From: Nevskiaceae bacterium
GTDB lineage: Bacteria > Pseudomonadota > Gammaproteobacteria > Nevskiales > Nevskiaceae
DNA: 64,000 nt
NCBI GenBank assembly: GCA_004298465.1
Contig: SCRT01000001.1
Span: forward strand, 124,001 to 188,000
Reading direction: 5' to 3'
Position numbers and translations under genes: made by a program. Positions 50,869 to 58,798 of this stretch are shown in pieces. Position 1 is the first letter of the stretch. Every line of letters begins with the position of its first letter. The notes below the pieces were generated by a model. It worked only from the letters and a program-made list of their open reading frames with translations, did not search any database and was not told where the DNA came from.

Positions 50869-52214
50869 AGGCCGCGGCGCGGTGCGCAGTGCTGCTGGCG
50901 GGCCTGCTTGCCCTGCCCGCGTTCGCGGCGGACACCGGGTTGGCGGCGCTGCTGCAACAGGTGCAGCAGGCCAGCCAGTCCGATGCGCAGGAACAGGCGG
51001 TGCGCATCCAGCGCTTCCAGCAGCGACGCGATGCCCAGGCCGCACTGCTGGCGCAGGCAAAACAGGCGCAAACCACGGCGCAAGCGCACGTGGATGCGAT
51101 ACGGGCGCAGTTCGAGGCCAACCAGAAGCAGATCGACACGCTGCAGCAGAGCCTGCAGAACGCGCTGGGTGACCGCGGGCAGCTGTTCAGCGCCGTGCGC
51201 GAGGCGGCGCACAACTTCCAGGCTCTTGCGGACGGCTCGCTCATCAGCGCCCAGCACCCCGAGCGGGGCACGGCACTGGCGCAACTGGCAGACGGCACGC
51301 ACGTGCCGTCACTGGCCAATCTGCGCACGCTGTGGCTGTTGATGCAGCAGGAGATCACGGACGAAGCTGGGGTGATGCGTTTTCCGGCGACGGTGATGGA
51401 TGCGAACGGCGCACCACAGGCGATGGGCGTCGTGCGCGTCGGCCCGTTCACGGCCATCGGCGCCGGGCGCTACCTGGCGCTGATGCCGGGCACCACGCAG
51501 CTGGCCGTGCTGCCGCGCCAGCCGGGTTTCGTGGCGGCGGCCCGCACATTCGAGGCCGCTGCCACGGGGGCGATGGCGCCGGTGCTCGTCGACCCGTCGC
51601 GCGGCGCGCTGCTGCGCCAGCAGGCGCAGCGGCCTTCGCTGCTGGAGCGGGTCGAGCAGGCGGGCTGGATCGGCCGCGTGATCATCGCGCTGGGTCTGGT
51701 CGGTGCCGGGCTGGCCCTGTGGCAGCTCGTCTACCTGTGGCGCGTGGGGCGGAAAGTGCGCGCGCAGCTGCGCCGGCCGGACACGCCGCGGGCCGACAAC
51801 CCGCTGGGCCGCGTGCTGGCCTGCCTGGACGAAACCCGGCCGGACGAGGACGTGGAAGTGCTGGAAACCCGCATTGCCGAAGCCGTGCTGCACGAAACGC
51901 CGCCGCTGGAACGCTTCCAGGGCTTCCTGCGCATGGTGGTGGCGGCCGGGCCGCTGCTCGGGCTGCTGGGCACCGTCGCCGGCATGATCATCATCTTCCA
52001 GGTGATGACGGAAGCCGGCGCCGGCGATCCGAAGCTGATGGCAGGAGGCATCTCGCAGGCCATGGTCGCCACGGTGCTCGGCCTGCTCGTGGCGCTGCCG
52101 TTGCTGTTCGTCAACAGCATCCTAGCGGCGCGTTCGCGGGTGCTGGTGCAGATTCTCGACGAACAAAGCGCCGGCTTGCTGGCGCACCGGCTGGAGCAGC
52201 TGCATGGACGCTGA
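50865..52214 (+). CDS. TtpC-like ExbB-family protein with periplasmic coiled coil
   Basis: A 449-residue protein starting at GTG 50865. It has a signal peptide (CAVLLAGLLALPAFAADTG), a periplasmic coiled coil (about 25-120), a beta-rich segment, and a C-terminal MotA/TolQ/ExbB channel domain (FLRMVVAAGPLLGLLGTVAGMI, GGISQAMVATVLGLLVALPLLF). This is the TtpC architecture required by TonB2 systems in Vibrio and relatives. It overlaps the second ExbB gene by 11 bp. Confidence 0.88.
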   Translation: MKAAARCAVLLAGLLALPAFAADTGLAALLQQVQQASQSDAQEQAVRIQRFQQRRDAQAALLAQAKQAQTTAQAHVDAIRAQFEANQKQIDTLQQSLQNALGDRGQLFSAVREAAHNFQALADGSLISAQHPERGTALAQLADGTHVPSLANLRTLWLLMQQEITDEAGVMRFPATVMDANGAPQAMGVVRVGPFTAIGAGRYLALMPGTTQLAVLPRQPGFVAAARTFEAAATGAMAPVLVDPSRGALLRQQAQRPSLLERVEQAGWIGRVIIALGLVGAGLALWQLVYLWRVGRKVRAQLRRPDTPRADNPLGRVLACLDETRPDEDVEVLETRIAEAVLHETPPLERFQGFLRMVVAAGPLLGLLGTVAGMIIIFQVMTEAGAGDPKLMAGGISQAMVATVLGLLVALPLLFVNSILAARSRVLVQILDEQSAGLLAHRLEQLHGR

Positions 52215-52788
52215 AACACTGGTGACCGGTGTCGTGGCGGGGTGGGCGCACGCCGCATGGCTGCAGGAAGCGCTGCGCGCACCGTTTGCGTCGCTCGACG
52301 ATTTCCTGGCGTCCGGCGGCTGGGTGCTGCGCTGGATCCTGGCCGTGGCGCTGGTGCTGTGGACGCTGGTGCTGGAACGCTACTGGTACCTGTGGCGCGT
52401 GTACCCGCAGCGCCTGGCGCAGCGTTTCGCGGCGTGGCGGCAGCGCAGCGATCATGCCTCGTGGACGGCACGCCGCATCCGCGAACAGTGGATTTCGGAG
52501 TTGAAGCTGGGCCTGGACGCCCCGCTGCCCTTGATCCGCGTCGTCGTGCCGCTGGCGCCGCTCATGGGGCTGCTCGGCACCGTGGTCGGCATGCTGGAAG
52601 TGTTCGATGCCCTCACCCAGCACGGCGACGTGGACGTGCGTGCCTTGTCCGCCGGCGTATCGCACGCCATGGTGTCGACGCTTGCCGGGCTCGTCGTCAG
52701 CCTCGTGGCGATGCTGTTCCACACCCAGCTGCGGGCGCGCATCGCGCGCTGCGAGCAGCAGCTCGGCACACGCTTCAGGGTGGGTTGA
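52204..52788 (+). CDS. exbB: ExbB-family proton channel protein
   Basis: A 194-residue MotA/TolQ/ExbB protein with three membrane segments and the family core PLAPLMGLLGTVVGMLEVFDAL, SAGVSHAMVSTLAGLVVSLVAML. It starts inside the previous gene (ATG 52204, 11-bp overlap) and is followed by exbD after 2 bp. It forms the proton-driven motor with ExbD. Confidence 0.92.
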   Translation: MDAETLVTGVVAGWAHAAWLQEALRAPFASLDDFLASGGWVLRWILAVALVLWTLVLERYWYLWRVYPQRLAQRFAAWRQRSDHASWTARRIREQWISELKLGLDAPLPLIRVVVPLAPLMGLLGTVVGMLEVFDALTQHGDVDVRALSAGVSHAMVSTLAGLVVSLVAMLFHTQLRARIARCEQQLGTRFRVG

Positions 52789-52790
52789 CC

Positions 52791-53198
52791 ATGCGCCTGC
52801 GCCGCCATTCCAGTCCGGTCGAGGATGCTCGCATCGATCTCGCCCCGATGCTGGACTTCTTCACCAACCTGATGATCTTCTTCATCATTTCCGCGGCCTT
52901 CGTGACGCAGGCCGGCATCCATGTGCAGCCGCCGGCCGCACACACCGCACAGCCTCTGGACAACCCCAGCATCATCGTGGCGATCAGCGCGGACGGCGAG
53001 GTTTACGTCAACCAGCAGCATTCCGATATCCGCCTGCTGCGCGCCGCCATCGCCGCGCTGCGCCAGCAGCACCCCAAGTCGCCGGTGCTGGTGCAGGCCG
53101 ACCGCGACGCGCGTGCCGGGCTGATTGTCGCCGCGATGGACGCGGCGCGTCAGGCAGGTGTGGACAACGTCGCGCTGGCGGCGGTGCGGGCTCCGTGA
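52791..53198 (+). CDS. exbD: ExbD-family TonB motor protein
   Basis: A 135-residue ExbD/TolR protein. The single membrane helix holds the essential Asp (IDLAPMLDFFTNLMIFFIIS), followed by a small periplasmic domain (SIIVAISADGEVYVNQQ, VLVQADRDARAGLIVAAMDAARQAGVDNV). The stop overlaps the TonB start (GTGA). Confidence 0.93.
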   Translation: MRLRRHSSPVEDARIDLAPMLDFFTNLMIFFIISAAFVTQAGIHVQPPAAHTAQPLDNPSIIVAISADGEVYVNQQHSDIRLLRAAIAALRQQHPKSPVLVQADRDARAGLIVAAMDAARQAGVDNVALAAVRAP

Positions 53199-53998
53199 CA
53201 ACTCCGGTGACGACTGCCGCGCCGATCTGGCGTGAACCGTCCCGCGTGGCGGCGGTCGGACGCTGGAGCCTCGCGGCAGCGGGCGCGGTGCTGCTGTCGT
53301 GGCTGCTGTTCTCGCTCGTGCAGCAACTCATCGTGGCGCCGGCGCTGCCGCCGCCGTCCGATACGCAGGTGATCAAGAACGTGAAGGTGGTGACCGCCAC
53401 ACCGACGCCGCAGCAACCGCGCCTCGTGCTGCCGCCCATGCTGAGCCCGGCGGCGAAAGCCTTGCCGCACCCGGCCCCGGCAGGGCCCGCACCGGGCGTG
53501 CCGGCCCTGCCTGCGCTGGCGATGCCTGCCCCTGCTACACCGGCGCTGGACGTTGCGGCCGTCGGCGTGCCAGTGGATGTCGGTACCAGCGCCGACCTGT
53601 TCGGTTCCGGCGCGTTTGCAGGCTTTGCCGGCGGTGGTGCGGGCGGCGGTGGCAGTGGAGGTGGCGGAGGGGGAGGCGCGGGCGGCAGCGGGCTGGGCGG
53701 GGCGGCGGATTTCAGCGGTAAGGAATTGATTCCGCTGTCCACGGCACGGCCGGAGATTTCGAAATGGGCCTATGACCACAAGATCGAGGGCTGGGTGGAA
53801 GTCGCGTTCACGGTGATGAAGAACGGCCACGTGTCGAACGTGCGAATCATCAACGCGCAGCCGAAAGGCGTGTTCGAGGTCGCCGCCGTGAAAAGCGTGG
53901 CGCACTGGATCTACGCGTCGCGCCGGGAGCCGGTAGAGGTCAAGCAGCGCGTGGAATTCAAGCTTAGCGATTACCAGTACAACTGGAGCACGGATTGA
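53195..53998 (+). CDS. tonB: TonB energy transducer
   Basis: A 267-residue TonB protein from GTG 53195. It has an N-terminal membrane anchor (about residues 23-46), a Pro/Ala-rich periplasmic linker (about 50-125), a Gly-rich stretch (about 143-170, nearly all Gly) and a C-terminal TonB domain (EGWVEVAFTVMKNGHVSNVRI, FEVAAVKSVAHWIYASRREP). The poly-Gly segment is an unusual linker for TonB. Coupled to exbD and to the next gene by overlaps. Confidence 0.9.
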   Translation: MTTPVTTAAPIWREPSRVAAVGRWSLAAAGAVLLSWLLFSLVQQLIVAPALPPPSDTQVIKNVKVVTATPTPQQPRLVLPPMLSPAAKALPHPAPAGPAPGVPALPALAMPAPATPALDVAAVGVPVDVGTSADLFGSGAFAGFAGGGAGGGGSGGGGGGGAGGSGLGGAADFSGKELIPLSTARPEISKWAYDHKIEGWVEVAFTVMKNGHVSNVRIINAQPKGVFEVAAVKSVAHWIYASRREPVEVKQRVEFKLSDYQYNWSTD

Positions 53999-56607
53999 GG
54001 GCGCTTGGCGCCGCAGTGCTTGCGGCGGTGGCCGTTGCCTGCGTGCTCGGCACGGCGCGCGCGGCCCAGTACCGCAGCGAGGAAATGACTGCGCCGGGCA
54101 CGCCGCAAGCCAGCGTTCAGCAGACGCCGCAGCAGATGCTGGCGGCGGCGAAGACCGGTTATGAACGTGCCCTGCTGCTGCGTGACCTCGCGGCGCGCGC
54201 GGTGGCGGGCAAGGACTACGTGAAGGCGGTGGCGTACCTGCAGCAGGCGCTGGCGCAGAACGCCCTGTCGGCGCCGGCGCAGGCGTTGATGCAGCAGCAG
54301 CTCACCGCGCTGCTCACCGCCAGCGGCGACCCGGCGCAGGTCATCAAGGCGCTGGAACCGGCCTATCGCAAGGGCGGCGCACTTGCACCGGGCCAGCAGG
54401 CGGCGCTGGGGGCGGCCTACGTGCGCCAGAAGCGCTATGCGGACGGCTTGCCGCTGCTGGAAAAGGCCGTGGCCGCGCAGCCAGCCCCGACGCCGGTCGC
54501 GTGGCTTGAAGCGCTGGCCGCCGCGCAGCTTGGCATCGGCCACGTGGCACAAGCGGAACCGACGTTGCAGCGTGTCGTGGCCGCTGCGCCGGACGCACCC
54601 CAAGGCTGGCTGCAACTGGCTGCCGTGCAGGTGAAGCTGGACCAGGCGCCGCAGGCCCTGGCAACGCTGGAGCTTGCGGCCCGGCTCGGCTACCTCGCCA
54701 CTTCCGCGCAGCGGCTGGAACTCGTCGGCGTCGCGTCGCGGGCCGGGCTGCCGTACCGCGCGGCGGCGATCCTGCAAACCGATCTGCAGGCCGGGCGTGT
54801 CGATGCCACGCATCAGAACTGGCAATGGCTCGCCGTGCTGTGGACGCAGGCCCGCGAACGGGCGCTGGCGATCGCCGCATGGCGGCGCGCCATCGCACTC
54901 GGCGGCGGCGCGGCGCTGAATGCGCAGATCGGTGCGCTGGCCCTGCAGCAGCAGGACTACGCCACGGCCGCGACGGCCTTCGCCGCTGCGGGAGCGACGC
55001 CGGCGCTGCGGCTGAACCTCGGCATCGCGCAGTTTCATGCCGGCGACGTGCAAGCCGCCCGTGCCGCGTTCACGCAGGCGGCGCAAGGCGGCGGCAAGGT
55101 CGGGACGCAGGCTGGGCAGTGGCTGGCGTTTGTGCAGGCTGCCGGCGCGCGGCAGTCGGCGGACAATGCCGCACATCGCTCGCTGCCGCAGCTTGCGGCG
55201 CTGCAGCCGCGTGATCCGCTGGCTGGAGCAGCGATCAAGCTGTCTGCAGCGCAGCGCCCTGTCGTCGTCTCCGGCACGGTAGCTGCGATACCTGCCCCCA
55301 GTGCCCCGCAAGCGGCCTCGTCGACCGCGGCGCTGGATCTGCGCCGCTACACGCCGGTGGGTGCGGAACGCGCGGGCAGCGCGGACGGCGCGGTGCCGGC
55401 ATGGGTGGGCGGGCTGACGCGGGCGCACTGGCCGGCCGGCTGGCAACCCGGCCAGCGCCTCGTCGATCCGTTCGCGGCGGACCAGCCTTTGTTCACGGTG
55501 ACGGCAGAAAATGTGGCGCGCTATGCGAAATACCTGTCGCCCGGCCAGCAGGCGCTGTTCCGCAAGTTCCCGGATTACCGGATGGTCGTCTACCCGGCGC
55601 GGCGCACGGTGGCGTACCCGCAGGCGATCTACGACGCGACGCAGGCGAATATCGGGCGCGCGAAGCTGCTGGGCCCGGACGCACTGTCTGGCGCGCGCCT
55701 CGGCTTCCCGTTTCCGCGCCCCGCAAACGGCGTGGAAGTGATGTGGAACCACCGTGTGCGCTATCGCGGCGGCTCGTCCCAGCAGCAGTCCGCGCAGGCC
55801 GTGGTGTTTGCCGATGGCCGGCGCGTGATGCTGCGCCAGACGGAACTCGTGTATTCGCGCTATGCGAACCTCAAGGATCCGGTGGACATCGACCGTGACA
55901 ACATCCTGCTCGACTACCTGACGTGGTTCGAGCGCCCCACCGGCGGCTTTGACTTCGCTGCGCTCGTGCACGAAACCGCGAATTCGCAGAGGTCGCAGCG
56001 CGCCGTGTGGGTGCTGCCGCCGAAGCTCGGGCGCATGTTCCGCGTGCCGCCGGTCGGTTACGACCAGCCGTTTCCCGGTTCCGGCGGCCTGTATTTCCTC
56101 GACATGGTGGACATGTACAACGGGCCGTTCGACCGCTACGTGTGGAAGCTGGTCGGCAAGCGCGAGCTGCTGATTCCCTACAACGCCTACCGGCTGGCCT
56201 CCGGCCGCGACAGCTACGATGCCCTGCTCACGCCGCACCACTTCAACCAGGACGCGGTGCGCTACGAGATGCACCGTGTCTGGCAGATCGACGCCACGTT
56301 GCGCGGGGGTGCCCACCATGCCTTCGGGCGCCGTGTGTTCTACGTCGACGAGGACTCGTGGAACGTCGTGCTGGTGGACAACTACGACCCGTCCGGCCAG
56401 CTGTGGCGGATCCAGGAAGGGCACCTGCTGCCGCTCTACGGTGTGCAGGCGGCAGTGTGCGAGCCGGTCGTGACCTACGACCTGAAGGGCAGCAGCTATT
56501 TCGTCAACCACCTCATCGGCCACGAACCGCCGGGGCGATTCGGCCTCAAAGGCTTGAGCGAACGCCAGTTCCAGCCGGCCGTGGTGCAGGCGCGCTTTGG
56601 CCGCTGA
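53995..56607 (+). CDS. Exported TPR-DUF1329 fusion protein
   Basis: An 870-residue protein from TTG 53995, which overlaps the tonB stop. It has a signal peptide (ALGAAVLAAVAVACVLGTARAA), TPR-like helical repeats (about 35-400), a linker, then a full DUF1329 domain (about 450-865). The latter shows TPVGAERAGSADGAVPAWVGG, YPARRTVAYPQAIYDA, FPFPRPANGVEVMWNHRVRYRGG, MYNGPFDRYVWKLVGKREL and VFYVDEDSWNVVLVDNYD. TonB2-type operons usually end in a stand-alone TPR protein; here it is fused to a family normally found beside DUF1302 barrels, as in the island at 28219-29613. This suggests TonB energy is coupled to moving a hydrophobic ligand in the periplasm, which is inference. Confidence 0.85.
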   Translation: MRALGAAVLAAVAVACVLGTARAAQYRSEEMTAPGTPQASVQQTPQQMLAAAKTGYERALLLRDLAARAVAGKDYVKAVAYLQQALAQNALSAPAQALMQQQLTALLTASGDPAQVIKALEPAYRKGGALAPGQQAALGAAYVRQKRYADGLPLLEKAVAAQPAPTPVAWLEALAAAQLGIGHVAQAEPTLQRVVAAAPDAPQGWLQLAAVQVKLDQAPQALATLELAARLGYLATSAQRLELVGVASRAGLPYRAAAILQTDLQAGRVDATHQNWQWLAVLWTQARERALAIAAWRRAIALGGGAALNAQIGALALQQQDYATAATAFAAAGATPALRLNLGIAQFHAGDVQAARAAFTQAAQGGGKVGTQAGQWLAFVQAAGARQSADNAAHRSLPQLAALQPRDPLAGAAIKLSAAQRPVVVSGTVAAIPAPSAPQAASSTAALDLRRYTPVGAERAGSADGAVPAWVGGLTRAHWPAGWQPGQRLVDPFAADQPLFTVTAENVARYAKYLSPGQQALFRKFPDYRMVVYPARRTVAYPQAIYDATQANIGRAKLLGPDALSGARLGFPFPRPANGVEVMWNHRVRYRGGSSQQQSAQAVVFADGRRVMLRQTELVYSRYANLKDPVDIDRDNILLDYLTWFERPTGGFDFAALVHETANSQRSQRAVWVLPPKLGRMFRVPPVGYDQPFPGSGGLYFLDMVDMYNGPFDRYVWKLVGKRELLIPYNAYRLASGRDSYDALLTPHHFNQDAVRYEMHRVWQIDATLRGGAHHAFGRRVFYVDEDSWNVVLVDNYDPSGQLWRIQEGHLLPLYGVQAAVCEPVVTYDLKGSSYFVNHLIGHEPPGRFGLKGLSERQFQPAVVQARFGR

Positions 56608-56634
56608 CGGCGCATGCGGCACACTGCGCGCGAC

Positions 56635-57915
56635 ATGATTCGCACCCCGACTGCCAAGCCGCCGACCCTGTTCGGTGACGCCTACGAACTCGTGGCGACG
56701 CTGGCCCGCCTGCGCCCCATTGCACTGCTGGGGCAGGCGTTGGCAGTGCTGTTTGCCGTCTTTGGCCTGCATCTGGTGCTGCCGCTCGTGCCGCTCGCCA
56801 GCGTGCTGTCGGTGTCGGCACTGGCCGTGGTGGCGGCGCTGTGGCGGTTGCGCAAGGCGCGCCCGGTGGGCGAGACGGAAGCCGTGCTGCACGTGTGCTT
56901 CGACATCCTGGTCCTGGCCGCCGTGCTGTATTTCACGGGCGGCGCCGCGAATCCCTTCATCACGCTGTTGCTGGTGCCGGTGGCCCTGGTGGCGGCGACC
57001 CTGTCGGGGCGTGGCATCGCGGTTGTGACGCTGCTGGCGATGGCGGCCTACGGGCTGCTCACGTTTCGCAATGTGCCGTTGGGCGAAATGTCCATGGGGG
57101 CGGCGGAATTCCGCCTGCATCTGGTTGGCATGACGGTGAACTTCTTCGTCGCCGTGGTGCTGCTGGCGGTGTTTGTCGGGCGCATGAGCGCCGCGATGGG
57201 TGCCCAACGTCGGCTGACGGCGGAACTGCGCGAGAGGGCGCTGCGCGACGAAGGCATCCTCGCCATCGCCACCCAGGCGGCGGAAGCCGCACACCACCTG
57301 AACACACCATTGTCGACTTTGCGCACGCTGCTGCCGGAAATCCGTGACGGGCGCGAAACGGATGTCGATTTATGCGCCGACCTCGACGTGATGGCGCAGG
57401 AGGTGGAACGCTGCCGCGGCATCCTGCGCAGCATGGTGGACTACGGCCGCCACCGGCTCGACGGCGCGCCGCAGCACACCACGCTCGGTGAATACGTGGA
57501 CAGCCATGTCGACCGCTTCCGCTTGCTGCATCCCGATGCCCAGCTGGCGCTGCGTTTCGAGGGCCGGCTCCGGGCGTTGCGCATCGTCAGCCCGCCGGGG
57601 CTGGCGCACGCATTGCTCAACCTGATGCAGAACGCGCTGGAAGCCTCGCTGCAGGCCGCTGCACAGGAAGCCGTGGAACTCACGGTGACGGTCGATGCCG
57701 GGATTGTCGAATTCGCCATCGGCGACCACGGCCGCGGGTTCGGTGCCCGCCACGCCGGGGCGCTGCCGGGGGAAAGCTCGAAAGCGCATGGGCTCGGCAT
57801 CGGCCTGGCGCTGGCGCGCTCCACCGTGGAGCGGCTGCATGGCGAGCTGCATACCACCAGCGGTCGCGACGGCACGCACGTCAGCGTGCGCGTTCCGCTC
57901 GTGGAGAACCCGTGA
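56635..57915 (+). CDS. RegB/PrrB-like membrane sensor histidine kinase
   Basis: A 426-residue kinase with six hydrophobic segments and the RegB quinone-site signature GGAANPF (about residues 102-108). The kinase core has the H-box AAHHLNTPL (phospho-acceptor His220), N-box NLMQNALEAS, G1 DHGRGFG and G2 GLGIGLA. In RegB the residue after the His is Glu (AAHELGTP); here it is His, with Asn instead of Gly, which could alter phosphatase or kinase balance. ATG 56635 is preferred over 56614. It overlaps the response regulator by 4 bp. Confidence 0.85.
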   Translation: MIRTPTAKPPTLFGDAYELVATLARLRPIALLGQALAVLFAVFGLHLVLPLVPLASVLSVSALAVVAALWRLRKARPVGETEAVLHVCFDILVLAAVLYFTGGAANPFITLLLVPVALVAATLSGRGIAVVTLLAMAAYGLLTFRNVPLGEMSMGAAEFRLHLVGMTVNFFVAVVLLAVFVGRMSAAMGAQRRLTAELRERALRDEGILAIATQAAEAAHHLNTPLSTLRTLLPEIRDGRETDVDLCADLDVMAQEVERCRGILRSMVDYGRHRLDGAPQHTTLGEYVDSHVDRFRLLHPDAQLALRFEGRLRALRIVSPPGLAHALLNLMQNALEASLQAAAQEAVELTVTVDAGIVEFAIGDHGRGFGARHAGALPGESSKAHGLGIGLALARSTVERLHGELHTTSGRDGTHVSVRVPLVENP

Positions 57916-58493
57916 ACCGCCTGCCGCCGAACATGGCAGGCGAGCTGCTGCTGGTGGAGGACGACGCGGTGTTCTCCGCCGCGCTGGGCCGAGCACTGGA
58001 GCGCCGCGGTTTTGTCGTCACGCGGGCTGCGGATGCGGCTGCTGCATTGCAGGACGCCCGACGCACACAGCCGGCCTACGCGGTCGTGGACCTCAAGCTC
58101 GGCGCCGACAACGGTCTGGAACTGATCCCGGAGCTGCGCCAGCGGGTGCCGGACATCCGCATCCTGCTGCTCACCGGCTATGCCTCCATCGCCACCGCGG
58201 TGGAAGCCATCAAGCGCGGCGCGCACGACTACCTCGCCAAGCCCGTGGATGCCGACGCCGTGGTGCACGCCCTGCTCGACGAAGGCGGCACGCAGCCCGA
58301 AGTGACACTGGGAATCCCCGATACACCGCTGGCCTTGCGCCGCGTTGAATGGGAACACATCCAGCGCACGCTGGTGGAATGCGACGGCAACATCTCCGAA
58401 ACCGCACGCCGGCTTGGCATGCACCGCCGCACGCTGCAACGCAAGCTCGCCAAGCGGCCGGTGCATGAAAGGGGAGACGTTGGTGAGGCGTGA
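57912..58493 (+). CDS. RegA/PrrA-like response regulator
   Basis: A 193-residue receiver-Fis protein starting at GTG 57912 (GTGA overlap with the kinase). Receiver residues are VEDD, the Asp in VVDLKLG, and Lys in LAKPVD; the C-terminal Fis-type HTH is ISETARRLGMHRRTLQRKLAKR. RegBA pairs tune gene expression to redox state, so this pair probably links the TonB operon or the flanking respiratory genes to electron flow. Confidence 0.88.
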   Translation: MNRLPPNMAGELLLVEDDAVFSAALGRALERRGFVVTRAADAAAALQDARRTQPAYAVVDLKLGADNGLELIPELRQRVPDIRILLLTGYASIATAVEAIKRGAHDYLAKPVDADAVVHALLDEGGTQPEVTLGIPDTPLALRRVEWEHIQRTLVECDGNISETARRLGMHRRTLQRKLAKRPVHERGDVGEA

Positions 58494-58595
58494 AGCATGA
58501 GGGGCTGGATATTGAATGGTTCGTACCACCCACATTCCCGTCACTCTGTGTGGCGACCGGACTTCACGAGAAGAGGATGCGCCTGGTTTGGCGCC

Positions 58596-58677
58596 TGTAG
58601 GAGCCGGCCTGCCGGCGACTGGTTCCCTGCGATGTTGGTCGCGTACAGGCCGCTTCTGCGGCAGGCGCGTGGTCGCA
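58596..58677. repeat. REP element(s) between regA-like gene and receptor gene
   Basis: TGTAGGAGCCGGCCTGCCGG (58596-58615, continuing CGACTGG) is a GTAGGAG-type REP palindrome. A more degenerate inverted copy follows at about 58638-58677 (GTCGCGTACAGGCCGC ... GCAGGCGCGTGGTCGC). The same family recurs at 62712-62903. The rest of 58494-58798 has no gene. Confidence 0.75.
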
Positions 58678-58798
58678 GGAACCGCTGATACTTCACCCCT
58701 CACCCTTGGTGCTTCACCCACCCTGCGACGATTTGCCACATTGCCTTCCAATGCGGCGTCCCTATGCTTGTCTGCATTGATCGACGGGGAGGTTGGTG

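Noticed and set aside
53971-57297. A 1108-codon open frame on the minus strand
   Set aside because: It runs antisense across the TPR-DUF1329 and kinase genes, is Arg/His-rich and has no domain.
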